DNA of 64,000 nucleotides from Sediminibacillus albus (GTDB taxonomy: Bacteria > Bacillota > Bacilli > Bacillales > Amphibacillaceae): NCBI RefSeq assembly GCF_900101125.1, contig NZ_FNFL01000001.1, positions 1,054,001-1,118,000 of the forward strand, written 5' to 3'. A program made the translations under genes and the position numbers. Numbering within the stretch: the stretch's first letter is position 1; the number at the start of each line of letters is the position of its first letter. Of this stretch, positions 43,091 to 52,368 are shown piece after piece. The notes under the pieces were generated by a model, which worked only from the letters and a program-made list of their open reading frames with translations, ran no database searches and had not been told where the DNA came from.

Positions 43091-43858
43091 TCATAACATT
43101 CGCTTATAAGTATTTTGCTGTTCCTGATTTTGCTCTAATTCATACATTTTTTCAAAAAACGGCTGGCCCTTTACGAGTTTCGAACAAAGCTCTTCATGTG
43201 ATTTACTCCAGCCTGAGCAAACGCCATCGTATAATGACTGCCATGCTTCCTCAAAATCCATCTCTCTAATCCTTGAATACTGGTCAGGGTGCCATTCCGT
43301 CAACCAGTACCTTACCTCTTGCAAATTCTTCGTTCCTTCCAGCTGATCAAGGGCCATCATCAATAATTGCTTTAACTGCCGTTCTTTTCTCGTCAAGCCC
43401 AACATGGAATCCGGCGGAAGTGACAGGATATGGTACTCTTTTTCTTTTTGCTCGGGGGAAAAGGCGAACTCCAACCGATTAGTACCCTCAATTAGATCGT
43501 AAACCAATCGCTCCTGCCTAGGAATCAGACGGCTTTTCCTTACAGGCAAATGATAGCCCATCGTATCAATCGCAAGAATCGAGTGACCGTCCGTTATTAC
43601 ACAGGAATATTCCAATGAAATACGTTCCTGGTTCTTTCTTAAATATGCCTTTTTGTGGATAGCTTCTAATAAACTTTTGGGAAGATCCTGCAAATCATTT
43701 TCGATATAGTAGTACAGCATTTCATCAATAAATAAAATTGGCACCTGGTCTAACAATTCAATGCCGTCTTCCTTTCTCCATTCATGAAATGCACACACGT
43801 TATAGCCGTTTTCTTCACCTTCAAACCAATTCACCCATACATCATGTAAATACAGCAT
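43091..43858 (-). CDS. yjbA: DUF3603 family protein YjbA
   Basis: The 255-residue protein starts [20 protein letters not shown] and includes the conserved [53 protein letters not shown] (as separate strands) and [20 protein letters not shown] segments of the YjbA family. I chose ATG 43858 with GCGGGGG 6 bases upstream. The frame extends 54 codons further without a site. Length equals B. subtilis YjbA (253). It is soluble, and its function is unknown. Its neighbours trpS and fabF are as in B. subtilis. Confidence 0.88.
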   Translation of the reverse strand: MLYLHDVWVNWFEGEENGYNVCAFHEWRKEDGIELLDQVPILFIDEMLYYYIENDLQDLPKSLLEAIHKKAYLRKNQERISLEYSCVITDGHSILAIDTMGYHLPVRKSRLIPRQERLVYDLIEGTNRLEFAFSPEQKEKEYHILSLPPDSMLGLTRKERQLKQLLMMALDQLEGTKNLQEVRYWLTEWHPDQYSRIREMDFEEAWQSLYDGVCSGWSKSHEELCSKLVKGQPFFEKMYELEQNQEQQNTYKRML

Positions 43859-44062
43859 GTCGAACCCCCGCTTTATTAATTGGATCGTTAGAGATTTTTT
43901 GGACAATTCCATGGCGATAAGGCATCTTCTTTCATTAAGCCGTCCATCATCTTGTTGCTTTGTCCATGATTGCAAAGCAATACTGATCACAGTTAATCTT
44001 TTACGATACATTATGGCCAATAAAGGAATATTTATTCTAACTAACCTAATAATTAACAGGTA

Positions 44063-44329
44063 TTACTCGGGATATTTGTGAATGGCGATAATCAGGAGAA
44101 GCAGCCCTATCGGGAAGAAATAACATTCCAACCTTCCCTTCATAAACAAAAAGTAATTAAGCCAAGAAAGACCGCCTGGAATGAAATTCAAGTATAAAAT
44201 GATGGTTACTCCTCCCGAAACGGCCAATCCAAACCCTATTAAAAATAATAGAATATACCCCACCACACGTCCCCCTGCCTGTCCAATTCTTTTTATATAA
44301 TATGTAAAACCATTTGGGAACATGTCCAT
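44063..44329 (-). CDS. Small membrane protein of unknown function
   Basis: The 88-residue protein has two long hydrophobic helices (VVGYILLFLIGFGLAVSGGVTIIL and CYFFPIGLLLLIIAIHKY) and a short basic N-terminus (YYIKRIGQAGGR). The binding site before ATG 44329 is weak. It lies between fabF and yjbA on the same strand but behind the fabF terminator. No family is recognised with certainty. Confidence 0.6.
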   Translation of the reverse strand: MDMFPNGFTYYIKRIGQAGGRVVGYILLFLIGFGLAVSGGVTIILYLNFIPGGLSWLNYFLFMKGRLECYFFPIGLLLLIIAIHKYPE

Positions 44330-44373
44330 ATTTCGCGGAAAAAGCTTTAGATAGCGGGGAAGATGGCAGACAT

Positions 44374-44406
44374 AAAAAGCCCCCTATCCGCTCGCGATAG
44401 GGGGCT
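44374..44406 (-). terminator. Terminator of the fabH-fabF operon
   Basis: An 11-bp perfect stem (AGCCCCCTATC with GATAGGGGGCT) with a seven-base loop is followed on the minus strand by TTTTTA. Confidence 0.92.
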
Positions 44407-44410
44407 GAGA

Positions 44411-45652
44411 TTATCCTTGATATTTTTTAAAAATTAAAGTGGCGTTGTGTCCGCCGAAGCCTAATGAATTGCTTAACGCATACTCATATTCAAGCTTTCT
44501 TGCCTTATTAGCAACGTAATCCAAATCACATTCCGGATCAGCTTCCTCCAAGTTAATGGTTGGCGGTACGATACTGTCTTCAATAGATTTCACAGAAATA
44601 ATTGCTTCGATGGCACCTGCCGCACCAAGTAGATGGCCTGTCATCGATTTAGTAGATGACACTGCCAGTTTTTCAGCGTGGTTGCCAAATACCTGCTTAA
44701 CAGCTTTTGTTTCAAACGGGTCATTTAGCTCTGTACTAGTACCATGAGCATTAATATAAGCAATTTGCGATGGCTCAATGCCTGCATCGTCAATCGCCTG
44801 GTTCATCGACCTTACTGCACCCTCGCCTTCAGGAGCAGGGGAAGTAATGTGATAAGCGTCGCCTGCAGAACCATAGCCGACAATTTCCCCATAAATTTTT
44901 GCTCCGCGTTTTTGGGCTGATTCCAAGGTCTCGATGACAAGAATTCCAGAGCCTTCTCCCATAACAAAACCATCTCTATTTTTATCAAATGGACGACTTG
45001 CAGTATGCGGATCATCATTAAAAGTCAACGCTTTGGCAGTAGAAAAACCAGCAAATGCCATTTTAGTCAATGGTGCTTCTGCCCCGCCGGTAATCATTAC
45101 GTCTGCATCACCGCGCTCAATGACTTTGAATGCATCGCCAATGGAATTTGTCCCTGAGGCACATGCAGTTACAGTACAAGAGTTAATACCTTTCGCACCT
45201 AGCTGGATAGATACTTGTCCAGCTGCCATATCAGGAATAAGCATTGGTACAAAGAAAGGGCTCACCCTTCGATATCCTTTTTCCTGGAATTTTTCAAATT
45301 GCTCTTCATATGTTTTCATACCGCCGATTCCGGAACCAATCCAGACTCCGACACGCGGTGCAATTTCTTCCGTTATCTCCAGTTCAGCATCTTCAACTGC
45401 CATTTTTGCCGCAGCAACAGCATACTGGGTAAATAAATCCATTCGTTTTGCTTCTTTTTTCTCCATATAGTTGACTGGATCCCAGTCTTTTACTTCACCG
45501 GCTACTTTTGCCGGAAAATCGTCTTTATTAACTTTGGTCAAATAATCTATCCCGGAGTTGCCATCGACGATGTTTCCCCACATTGTTTTTACATCATTTC
45601 CGACAGGACTGACAGCTCCCAGTCCAGTAATAACTACGCGTCTTTTCTCCAT
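44411..45652 (-). CDS. fabF: 3-oxoacyl-[acyl-carrier-protein] synthase II FabF
   Basis: The 413-residue condensing enzyme has the catalytic triad: Cys164 in [14 protein letters not shown], a first histidine in [13 protein letters not shown], and a second in [14 protein letters not shown], plus the C-terminal NSLGFGGHN loop. It elongates acyl-ACP with malonyl-ACP. ATG 45652 follows GGAGGAACATGAA. It lies 38 bases after fabH on the same strand, so both are expressed from the FapR-controlled promoter upstream of fabH. Confidence 0.97.
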   Translation of the reverse strand: MEKRRVVITGLGAVSPVGNDVKTMWGNIVDGNSGIDYLTKVNKDDFPAKVAGEVKDWDPVNYMEKKEAKRMDLFTQYAVAAAKMAVEDAELEITEEIAPRVGVWIGSGIGGMKTYEEQFEKFQEKGYRRVSPFFVPMLIPDMAAGQVSIQLGAKGINSCTVTACASGTNSIGDAFKVIERGDADVMITGGAEAPLTKMAFAGFSTAKALTFNDDPHTASRPFDKNRDGFVMGEGSGILVIETLESAQKRGAKIYGEIVGYGSAGDAYHITSPAPEGEGAVRSMNQAIDDAGIEPSQIAYINAHGTSTELNDPFETKAVKQVFGNHAEKLAVSSTKSMTGHLLGAAGAIEAIISVKSIEDSIVPPTINLEEADPECDLDYVANKARKLEYEYALSNSLGFGGHNATLIFKKYQG

Positions 45653-45690
45653 TTCATGTTCCTCCTTCTCTAACCTGTCCAGTTAGCATT

Positions 45691-46626
45691 TTATCTTCCC
45701 CATTTGAATGCAACTGCACCCCAAGTAAGTCCCCCTCCAAATCCTACGAGAACGACCAAATCATCTTCTTTTATTTTACCGTTTTTAACTCCCTCAGACA
45801 AAGCAATTGGAATAGATGCAGCTGAAGTATTACCGTATTTCTTAACGGATGTCGCCATCTTTTCTACCGGAATACCCAATTTTTCTCTGGCTGCTTCCAT
45901 AATCCTGATATTTGCCTGATGGGGAATCAAGTAATCGACATCTTCTTTTTTAAAACCAGCTTTTTCTACCACGTTTACCGAAGATTCAGGCATTTGGCGT
46001 ACAGCAAATTTAAACACTTCTCTGCCATTCATGCTCAAATAATCTTCATCTTGGAACAGATATTTCCCGCCTGATCCATCAGCACCTAGTTCAAACGATA
46101 AAATACCTCTGTCATCGCTTACCGGTCCGATCACAGCGGCACCAGCGCCATCGCCAAATAGTACACATGTGTTACGGTCAGACCAGTCGGTGATTTTCGA
46201 TAATTTTTCTACACCTATTACAAGAATATTTTTATAGACCCCTGTATCAACAAACTGCTTCGCGGTTATCATACCATACATGAAACCGGAACAAGCAGCA
46301 CTTAAATCCATCGCTGCCGCTTTGGAAGCCCCTAATCTTGCCTGCAACATACAAGATACTGATGGGAACGGCGTATCAGGAGTTACTGTTGCTACAAGAA
46401 TAAGATCAAGGTCTTCTCCTGTAATCTCGGCTTCTTCCAAAGCATTGACAGCAGCTCTGTAGGCCATATCCGAAGTATCCATATCGTCCTCTGCAATTCG
46501 TCTTTCTTCAATACCAGTTCTCGTTCTAATCCATTCATCATTGGTTTCCACTATTTTTTCCAGGTCAAAGTTGGTAAGAACCTTATCCGGGACATAATGT
46601 CCAGTACCTGTAATACCTGCTTTCAT
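45691..46626 (-). CDS. fabH: 3-oxoacyl-[acyl-carrier-protein] synthase III FabH
   Basis: The 311-residue enzyme shows the FabH triad: Cys112 in [13 protein letters not shown], His in [10 protein letters not shown], and Asn in [13 protein letters not shown]. It starts fatty acid synthesis by joining an acyl-CoA primer to malonyl-ACP. In Bacillaceae branched primers are preferred. ATG 46626 follows GATGAGGAGAGG. The promoter region has an overlapping FapR box. Only one FabH is in the window. Confidence 0.97.
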   Translation of the reverse strand: MKAGITGTGHYVPDKVLTNFDLEKIVETNDEWIRTRTGIEERRIAEDDMDTSDMAYRAAVNALEEAEITGEDLDLILVATVTPDTPFPSVSCMLQARLGASKAAAMDLSAACSGFMYGMITAKQFVDTGVYKNILVIGVEKLSKITDWSDRNTCVLFGDGAGAAVIGPVSDDRGILSFELGADGSGGKYLFQDEDYLSMNGREVFKFAVRQMPESSVNVVEKAGFKKEDVDYLIPHQANIRIMEAAREKLGIPVEKMATSVKKYGNTSAASIPIALSEGVKNGKIKEDDLVVLVGFGGGLTWGAVAFKWGR

Positions 46627-46665
46627 ATATTACCTCTCCTCATCAAACAGAGTTTAATATCAATT

Positions 46666-46684
46666 ATTAAGACTTGGTACTAAT
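46666..46684 (-). promoter_or_regulatory. FapR operator at fabH-fabF
   Basis: The minus-strand ATTAGTACCAAGTCTTAAT is an imperfect inverted repeat built on the same TTAGTACC half as the fabI box. It overlaps the -10 element of the fabH promoter. Two lipid operons 31 kb apart thus share the motif. Confidence 0.75.
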
Positions 46685-46711
46685 TTTAATTGATATTGAT
46701 ATTTTATTCAA
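46683..46711 (-). promoter_or_regulatory. Sigma-A promoter of fabH-fabF
   Basis: Minus-strand TTGAAT and TAAAAT are separated by 17 bases (5 of 6 for the -10), about 57 bases upstream of fabH, with the FapR box on the -10 side. Confidence 0.6.
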
Positions 46712-46802
46712 GTATTTAACAGACTATTCTCCTCAGAGCATGACGAAAGCCTTCTCTTATTGGGGAACCTTTCAATAAACTAATTACAGGAGGTGAACCT
46801 CA

Positions 46803-47030
46803 ATGGCACAACAGCAAAAAAATAACGAACAAGAAAGAATCAACCGGTTTGACGCAATGATGTTCGGCGCCAGACAACCACAGCCGGTTCCGCAAAAAAC
46901 GAAAAAAAAACCTGCAGAAAATGAAGACTTTGACTTATTCGGAACAGCCCAAACCGTCATGCAAACCTATCAACAACTATCCCCCTACGTAAAAGAAATC
47001 TCAAACATGGTAAAAAAATTCAAAAAGTAA
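46803..47030 (+). CDS. Small basic protein of unknown function
   Basis: The 75-residue protein is hydrophilic. It has a glutamine-rich start (MAQQQKNNEQERINRFDAMMFG), a PQPVPQKTKKKP linker and a helical end (TVMQTYQQLSPYVKEISNMVKKFKK). ATG 46803 has a strong GGAGGTGAACCTCA site. It resembles short Bacillaceae proteins with an MFG box that are often sporulation-associated, but I cannot name a family. It is divergent from fabH and convergent with med, with repeats filling the gap downstream. Confidence 0.7.
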   Translation: MAQQQKNNEQERINRFDAMMFGARQPQPVPQKTKKKPAENEDFDLFGTAQTVMQTYQQLSPYVKEISNMVKKFKK

Positions 47031-47198
47031 CACCAAAAGCGAAGGCGACCGGAAATTGCCGTATGGAATGGACTGGCACGCAGGAGATAAAGGAAACACG
47101 AGGAGTATAACGAATCAATGTTGACTTATCGGACGGAGTGACAGGAAGTCCAATAGGCAATGGGAGCCGGAGCTGGACGACACCAAAAGCGAAGGCGA
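47031..47198 (+). repeat. Dispersed intergenic element, copy B, flanked by direct repeats
   Basis: ACACCAAAAGCGAAGGCGA occurs at about 47032-47050 and again at about 47180-47198, framing a 150-base element. Its interior carries GGAGATAAAGGAAACAC (47083-47099) and TGTTGACTTATCGGACGGAG (47119-47138), both also present in inverted orientation at 10364-10416. It starts at the stop codon of the upstream gene. There is no credible coding sequence. Confidence 0.75.
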
Positions 47199-47223
47199 AT
47201 TGAGGGGAAAAATGGATTGATAT

Positions 47224-47465
47224 ATGATCCACTCCCCCTTTTATGCTCTACTGTGGCCGTATTGATCCACTTTCCGGGATTTTCGCTCTACTTCGCTGCA
47301 AAGTCGATCTTCTTCCGCGGGTTTTCGCTCTACTTTGGCCGTATTGATCCACTTTCCGAGATTTTCGCTCTACTTCGCTGCAAAGTCGATCTTCTTCCGC
47401 GGGTTTTCGCTCTTCTTTCCTCCAGAGTTGATTCTTTATCCGGGATACTCGCTCTGTTACGGCGT
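47224..47465. repeat. 82-bp-period repeat array 2
   Basis: Cores of the form T-Y-G-M-T-C-Y start at 47262, 47283, 47304, 47325, 47344, 47365, 47386, 47407, 47428 and 47449, giving spacings 21, 21, 21, 19, 21, 21, 21, 21, 21. The unit TTGATCCACTTTCCG...CGCTCTACTTC... repeats with an 82-bp period (47262 to 47344). Less regular units extend upstream to 47224. In orientation it is opposite to array 1. It fills the convergent gap before med. Confidence 0.9.
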
Positions 47466-47537
47466 AATTAATTCACTTCTTTTCACACGAAACAAATAAA
47501 GAAAGGAATGTTTCCAATTGGAAGCATTCCTTGTATA

Positions 47538-48503
47538 TTAACGTTCATTAGGGAGTAATCCGGTTTCTTTATATTCTTCTACTTCTTCTCTTATCTTTTC
47601 TACGAAGGACCTAGGTACTTCGGGACTAAACTTGCCCAAGGTAATTACTTCGTCTTCAAAGTCATAGGTCTCCACATTTCCTTCCAGTTCACCTTCATTA
47701 AATTTCCGGGCCGCAAGCAGATAAATTTTATCGACATGCTGGATGGTACTTGTCAAGACTGTGTTTTCCCCTAGGATTGATTGGTCGGAAACATAACCTA
47801 TCGCATAAAGACCTTTTTCCTTAATCTTGTTTATGACCGGGATACTAAACTGATCGCCTGTAGGGTAGAAAACATCTACTTCTTTGTTAACCATTTGTGT
47901 TAATAATTTCAATGCTCTCTCGTTATCATTCCAATTATTGACGAAGTTCATATGTACATACGCGTCTGGATTTTGATAATTGACCCCTTCATAAAACCCC
48001 TCGATTTCCGGCTGCCATTCAAATGCCCCGATCAAGCCTACATTATCCGACTCAGTCATTTCACCTGCAACCATGCCGCTGAAAAAACCCATCGCATGTG
48101 AACTGAAGTTTAAGCTTGTCAAATTTTCACCGGTATAGCCGCCATTAAAATAAACAAAGTGAATATCCGGATATACTTCATTTATATCATCAAACATTTT
48201 TCCATACGTACTGCTGTGGCCAAAAATTAAGTTGACGCCTTTGTTAGAGAATTCTTCGACAGCGCGGTTGACATCCTGCTGGTTTTTAATGCCCTCTTTA
48301 AAAAAGACATCGACATCGTATTCATCTTTTATTTCCAGTAATCCTTGATAACCTTTATTTCCCCATGTCTGATCATGGATGGAGTTTTCAACCAGCATGC
48401 CAACCTTTTGAATATTTCCTCCACCTACAGACGAGCATCCCGCCAGCAGAATAATGATAAAAGATAGTATGAGTACTAAAAGAGTTGCTGATTTCGTCTT
48501 CAA
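47538..48503 (-). CDS. med: Med, BMP-family lipoprotein (positive regulator of comK)
   Basis: The 321-residue protein has a lipoprotein signal (KTKSATLLVLILSFIIILLAGC) and a basic membrane protein (PnrA-like) domain: KVGMLVENSIHDQTWGNKGYQGL, VNLIFGHSSTYGK, HAMGFFSGMVAGEM, NVGLIGAFEWQPEIEGF. It matches B. subtilis Med, which raises comK expression. I chose TTG 48503 with GGGAG at 8 bases, since this gives a normal signal peptide. The frame opens five codons earlier. A purine-binding role is the family default and not shown for Med. Confidence 0.85.
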   Translation of the reverse strand: MKTKSATLLVLILSFIIILLAGCSSVGGGNIQKVGMLVENSIHDQTWGNKGYQGLLEIKDEYDVDVFFKEGIKNQQDVNRAVEEFSNKGVNLIFGHSSTYGKMFDDINEVYPDIHFVYFNGGYTGENLTSLNFSSHAMGFFSGMVAGEMTESDNVGLIGAFEWQPEIEGFYEGVNYQNPDAYVHMNFVNNWNDNERALKLLTQMVNKEVDVFYPTGDQFSIPVINKIKEKGLYAIGYVSDQSILGENTVLTSTIQHVDKIYLLAARKFNEGELEGNVETYDFEDEVITLGKFSPEVPRSFVEKIREEVEEYKETGLLPNER

Positions 48504-48596
48504 TACGTGCACTCCCATTCGGCAATAGTGTCTATTACTATTCTACCGTCTTAGCCCTTGTCCGTAAACGCTTGTCATTGTTACATTCTTATTACA

Positions 48597-49247
48597 TTAG
48601 TAAAAATGCCGATGAAATCGATAGTGTTCTTCCAATGTTTTGATCCTTTTTTGCAAGTCTTGGCTTTCTTTCACCGGGAAGACAGCGTCCCCGCTTTGGC
48701 GATCATTCTTTTCCGTATCGGAAAGCTCTATTCTAATTATGCCCGTTTGGCTATTAGACTCTAATAACTCAAGCAGCCCTTCGGTAAAGTCCTCAATATA
48801 TACTGCCTGAGTGACAAACTGGTCGGAATCAAAGCAAATGATGCCCCCGTCCGGATCACAGAGGCCATTATCTGTTCTTGGCATCCACTCTCCATAAAGA
48901 AGCGGAAGTTTAATGTGGAGACAACTTTCTTGTTCCATCATCTCTGCATCCTTCCTGGTCCGGCTTAATACCAAGTGTTTATCTGTTTGTATGCTTTCCA
49001 TAATGGGTTGCGTACGCTGGCTTTCTAATTGGATGATAGCTTGTAATCGATTATCTTCCAGGCAGTTTTTACACTCCTCCAAATTTTTATACAAATGAAA
49101 GGAACTGTTTCTTGCCAAAAAAGATAAAAAATTTTCTTGTTTCTTTGTTTTTGCTTCCCCTATTCCGACCACCTGATTCCCCTCGTGCAGTAGTTTCTGA
49201 ACTATATGAAAGCCAATCCAGTCAAAACAAGGATATACCATGTACAT
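48597..49247 (-). CDS. Degenerate NAD(P)-binding/epimerase-like protein upstream of med
   Basis: The 216-residue protein starts MYMVYPCFDWIGFHIVQKLLHEGNQVVGIG, a Rossmann-like beta-alpha-beta start in which the usual G-x-x-G-x-x-G is replaced by YPCFDWIGF, followed by the epimerase-like LPLLYGEWMP and VYIEDFTEGLLELL segments. It looks like an extended short-chain dehydrogenase that has lost cofactor binding. ATG 49247 has GGGGTGG upstream. The position before med corresponds to B. subtilis yjaV, but I cannot confirm homology. Confidence 0.7.
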   Translation of the reverse strand: MYMVYPCFDWIGFHIVQKLLHEGNQVVGIGEAKTKKQENFLSFLARNSSFHLYKNLEECKNCLEDNRLQAIIQLESQRTQPIMESIQTDKHLVLSRTRKDAEMMEQESCLHIKLPLLYGEWMPRTDNGLCDPDGGIICFDSDQFVTQAVYIEDFTEGLLELLESNSQTGIIRIELSDTEKNDRQSGDAVFPVKESQDLQKRIKTLEEHYRFHRHFY

Positions 49248-49394
49248 GTTTACCACCCCTTTTTTCCCTGGCTCCTTAATACCTGTCAATCATCAAAAAG
49301 TGAGCTCGCTAAATTTTAACAACAATCTTGTTTATTTTTTTACAAGCTTCTGATAAACTATCATTAGAATGTGTAGATAAATGGGGTGAAATAA

Positions 49395-49571
49395 TTGCGT
49401 TATCTATGGACAATTATTTGGTCGTTCTTACTTAGCTTTTTGATCTCTTATGTGCTGTCAAGCATGGGTGGAGAGTCATTGCCGATTAACCAGGTTCTTA
49501 TAATGACAGTGATTTTTGCTGTAGCAATATTCATCTTAGGAGAAGGAGCTCTTAAAGAAGAAACAGAATAA
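49395..49571 (+). CDS. yjzD: DUF2929 family membrane protein YjzD
   Basis: This 58-residue gene starts at TTG 49395 behind GGGGTGA and reads MRYLWTIIWSFLLSFLISYV, then a short polar turn (LSSMGGESLP), then a second helix (VLIMTVIFAVAIFILGEGAL). This two-helix pattern with the MRY-x-W start fits DUF2929, represented by B. subtilis YjzD, which lies in the same neighbourhood next to med. The stop TAA is at 49569-49571 and a terminator follows. Confidence 0.8.
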   Translation: MRYLWTIIWSFLLSFLISYVLSSMGGESLPINQVLIMTVIFAVAIFILGEGALKEETE

Positions 49572-49599
49572 CCAGCTCCTGCTAAATAATGATTATTGG

Positions 49600-49632
49600 A
49601 AACCCTTGCCCACAAGGAGATGGCAAGGGTTT
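49600..49632. terminator. Terminator between yjzD and the gene at 49650
   Basis: AACCCTTGCC pairs with GGCAAGGGTT and is followed by TATTATT, placed between the two convergent stops. Confidence 0.75.
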
Positions 49633-49649
49633 ATTATTAGTCAAAAACC

Positions 49650-49997
49650 TTAATACCACGGCAGAGCACTTAGTGCGACCAGTGCTGTCAATGGCAGTAC
49701 CAAACGCCTGAATCTTTGGCCGGGATAACCGTACCCATAGCCAGGATATCCATAGCCTGGGAAGCCATAGCCAAGATAACCAAAACCAAATTGGCGGTCC
49801 TCGGAGTAATAAGGATAGTGGCCCATTGGCTCCGGCGAACCGGCCTGGATAGGGATTGCTAAATAAACAAAATCTTCATCTAAGTCTGTAATGATGCCAT
49901 CCACCTTTGTTCCATCATTTAATTCAGCTAGTACATAAGCATTCATATGTGCTTTGCACTGCTCATATATATGGTGGTGGCTGTGTGGTCTATTCAT
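49650..49997 (-). CDS. Glycine/tyrosine-rich protein, possibly spore associated
   Basis: The 115-residue protein begins MNRPHSHHHIYEQCKAHMNAYVLAELNDGTKVDGIITDLDEDFVYLAIPI in short strands, an Sm/SH3-like beta domain, then a Gly-Tyr-Pro run (GYLGYGFPGYGYPGYGYGYPGQ) and ends with a hydrophobic tail (LVLPLTALVALSALPWY). ATG 49997 follows GGAGGTAGTCAGAT. Repeated GYGYPG with a histidine-rich head occurs in some Bacillaceae spore surface proteins. I do not recognise a named family. Confidence 0.7.
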   Translation of the reverse strand: MNRPHSHHHIYEQCKAHMNAYVLAELNDGTKVDGIITDLDEDFVYLAIPIQAGSPEPMGHYPYYSEDRQFGFGYLGYGFPGYGYPGYGYGYPGQRFRRLVLPLTALVALSALPWY

Positions 49998-50131
49998 ATC
50001 TGACTACCTCCTTCACACTTCAGCCTATTCATTTGAACCTAGGTGTGTGACAGGGGTGCAGACATTGTACATGCTGCTAATATATTTTATTAAAAGATAA
50101 AGCATAGCTTTGCGATTGCAGGAGGAGAAAC

Positions 50132-50959
50132 ATGGATTCACTCACTAATTTCTGGTTACTTATCAAGTATTTATTTTTAGGATTGTTTCAAGGCTTCACA
50201 GAACCAATTCCGATATCATCAAGTGGGCATCTTGTCCTGTTAAGAAATATTTTCCAACTGGATGATATACACGGACTGTCCTTTGAAATCTTAGTAAATG
50301 CCGGGTCTTTGGTCGCTGTCTTGATTATTTACCGGGAAGATATCTCGAGGTTGATTCAAAATGGAGTTAGCTTTTTAGTCAACAAACAAGAAGAAACGCG
50401 GGAAGACTTCAATTTCATTTTATATTTGATTGTTGGAACAATTCCAGCCGGCGTGATTGGCATATTATTTGAAGAGCAAATTGAGAATACATTCAGCTTT
50501 TCCAAAATGGTCGGAATTACCTTGATCATCACCGGGATTGCTTTGTGGATCATTCGTAATATCCAGGGATATAAAAATGACGGGGAAATCACCTTCAAAG
50601 ACGCGCTTATTGTCGGGATTGCCCAGGCTGTAGCGCTCATTCCGGGAATCAGCCGCTCTGGGGCTACCATCGTCGGTGCGATGCTGCTTGGCATGCATAA
50701 AGAAACCGCTTTGCGCTATTCTTTTCTGCTTTATATACCGGTAAGCCTTGGTACGCTGGTGCTCAGCATTGAGGAAATAGTTACTGATGATCAGTTTAGT
50801 GCGCTGTTTATTCCTTATTTACTGGCATTCATGGCATCGATTATTGCCACGTATTTTTCATTAAGATGGTTTATGAATATCATGGCCAAAGGTAACCTAA
50901 AATATTTTTCTTTCTACTGTTTTATCGTCGGAATACTTGCGATACTTTTCTTGAAATAA
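50132..50959 (+). CDS. uppP: Undecaprenyl-diphosphatase UppP (BacA)
   Basis: The 275-residue integral membrane protein has both conserved motifs: [21 protein letters not shown] near residue 18 (glutamate and SSSGH) and [21 protein letters not shown] near 170. Both are parts of the two-fold active site. It recycles undecaprenyl diphosphate for wall synthesis and contributes to bacitracin tolerance. ATG 50132 follows GGAGGAGAAAC. It is followed by a strong terminator and stands alone. Confidence 0.95.
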   Translation: MDSLTNFWLLIKYLFLGLFQGFTEPIPISSSGHLVLLRNIFQLDDIHGLSFEILVNAGSLVAVLIIYREDISRLIQNGVSFLVNKQEETREDFNFILYLIVGTIPAGVIGILFEEQIENTFSFSKMVGITLIITGIALWIIRNIQGYKNDGEITFKDALIVGIAQAVALIPGISRSGATIVGAMLLGMHKETALRYSFLLYIPVSLGTLVLSIEEIVTDDQFSALFIPYLLAFMASIIATYFSLRWFMNIMAKGNLKYFSFYCFIVGILAILFLK

Positions 50960-50999
50960 AAAAAGGGGAGGAAAGCTAAATGCTTTCCTCCCTTTTTTG
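50956..50999 (+). terminator. Terminator after uppP
   Basis: AAAAGGGGAGGAAAGC pairs with GCTTTCCTCCCTTTTTT around a short loop and overlaps the uppP stop. Confidence 0.92.
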
Positions 51000-51008
51000 T
51001 ATAAAAAT

Positions 51009-51036
51009 AGTCCCTTACTCAGCGGCAAGGGACTGT
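51009..51036 (-). terminator. Terminator after yitW
   Basis: Minus-strand AGTCCCTT pairs with AAGGGACT across a short loop and is followed by ATTTTTA. Confidence 0.8.
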
Positions 51037-51048
51037 TTCATCTTGATA

Positions 51049-51360
51049 TTAATCAGGAATTCCAAGGGCGATTTTAGCATACCTGGACATTCGATCTTTT
51101 GACCATGGCGGATTCCAGACAATGTTTACCACTGTTTCTTTTACTTCAGGTAAATCGCTCATGACAAACTTAACATCCTGTTCAATATGACCAGCCAGCG
51201 GACAGCCCATTGCAGTCAACGTCATTGTAACGGTTGCTACACCTTCATCATCCAGATCTACTCCGTATACTAGACCTAAGTTCACAATATCTATCCCGAG
51301 TTCCGGGTCAATAACATTTTCAAGTGCGCCCATTAAATTTTCTTGTAAAGCTTCCTCCAT
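51049..51360 (-). CDS. yitW: Fe-S assembly factor YitW (SufT / MIP18 family)
   Basis: The 103-residue protein has the family motifs VIDPELGIDIVNLGLVYGV near residue 17 and TLTAMGCPLAGHIEQDV with the reactive cysteine, then VVNIVWNPPWSKDRMSRYAK. Proteins of this family help Fe-S cluster assembly or maturation. ATG 51360 is 9 bases after AGGAGG. A GTG one codon earlier is possible. It sits close to yitV and yitU as in B. subtilis. Confidence 0.93.
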   Translation of the reverse strand: MEEALQENLMGALENVIDPELGIDIVNLGLVYGVDLDDEGVATVTMTLTAMGCPLAGHIEQDVKFVMSDLPEVKETVVNIVWNPPWSKDRMSRYAKIALGIPD

Positions 51361-51450
51361 CACGTTCAACCTCCTCATGTTTGGTTCTTCTTATTATAAA
51401 CATAAATCCGGGATTTTTTAAATGATAATCCTTATAAGCGTAAAATCTCT

Positions 51451-52215
51451 TTACAGCTGCATTTCAAACCAATTCACTGTTTCCAGGATAGCAAACCTGC
51501 TTACTTTGTGGCCGCGCCCAACTTCCCGCAGGAACCGTATGCTCTCTGGATTTTTATAATAAGGAACAGCTTCATTGTAAAAACTGTAAGAGTGGTCGAA
51601 AGGAACAACAGCATCTGCTTCACCATGCCAGAAAAAGATCGGCCGTCCATGTAATTTATCGATTTGCTTGGATAAATCAATATTGCTTAATTGCTGGAAG
51701 ATTTGTTCGATTTCTGCTTCCGTCATGGCAATTCCGCCTTCAGCTTTTTTCATCTGCTCCACCAACGCTTCGGCATACGATGTTATTTTTGGAGACCCCA
51801 TCAATATTGCTGAAGCTTTTATCCATGGATATTGTGTCAAAGCAGCAGCAGTTGTTATTCCACCCATGCTTGTTCCAGCTAATCCCAACCTGCCATCAAG
51901 CAACAATTGTTTATCTTCTAGTGTATCCTTGATTGTCTTTACATCCTTTATATTTTGACCAACAATATTAAAAAACTGCAAATTCATTTCATCGGCAGAA
52001 ATGTCTTCCGATCTTTCGCCGTGCAGCATGCAATCCGGCAAAACGACACGATATCCTTTCTCGGCTAATAAGTAGGCGAGCGGCAAGTTATGTTCTTTGG
52101 CACTGGTGTACCCATGGAAATATGTAAGCACTGGTAATGGTTGGTCACTTTTTTGGGAATCGACAACAACTAGTAAAGGGATTTCCCTCCATTTTTCTTT
52201 AAAAACGCTGATCAT
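51451..52215 (-). CDS. yitV: Alpha/beta hydrolase YitV
   Basis: The 254-residue protein is a serine hydrolase. It has the oxyanion region TYFHGYTSAKEHN, the nucleophile elbow LGLAGTSMGGITTAAAL with serine near residue 117, the acid in HGEADAVVPFDHS, and a late GRGHKVS histidine. I chose ATG 52215 because AGAGGA is upstream. Length equals B. subtilis YitV (255). Its substrate is unknown. It is divergent from yitU and upstream of yitW on the same strand. Confidence 0.9.
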   Translation of the reverse strand: MISVFKEKWREIPLLVVVDSQKSDQPLPVLTYFHGYTSAKEHNLPLAYLLAEKGYRVVLPDCMLHGERSEDISADEMNLQFFNIVGQNIKDVKTIKDTLEDKQLLLDGRLGLAGTSMGGITTAAALTQYPWIKASAILMGSPKITSYAEALVEQMKKAEGGIAMTEAEIEQIFQQLSNIDLSKQIDKLHGRPIFFWHGEADAVVPFDHSYSFYNEAVPYYKNPESIRFLREVGRGHKVSRFAILETVNWFEMQL

Positions 52216-52368
52216 TATCTCTGTTCCTCTCATATTAGAATTCTAAGGCTCACTTCCATCATAATATTTCCAATCACAACTTGCAAAACAAACAGTAAAT
52301 TTAACCCAATCTTTACAGATCGTCCTTTCCCTTATAAACTATACTTACAATAAGAGGTGATTAAATAA

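Noticed and set aside
47020-47232. 70-codon minus-strand gene
   Set aside because: It runs through the dispersed element and its flanking direct repeats, which also occur without this frame in copy A.
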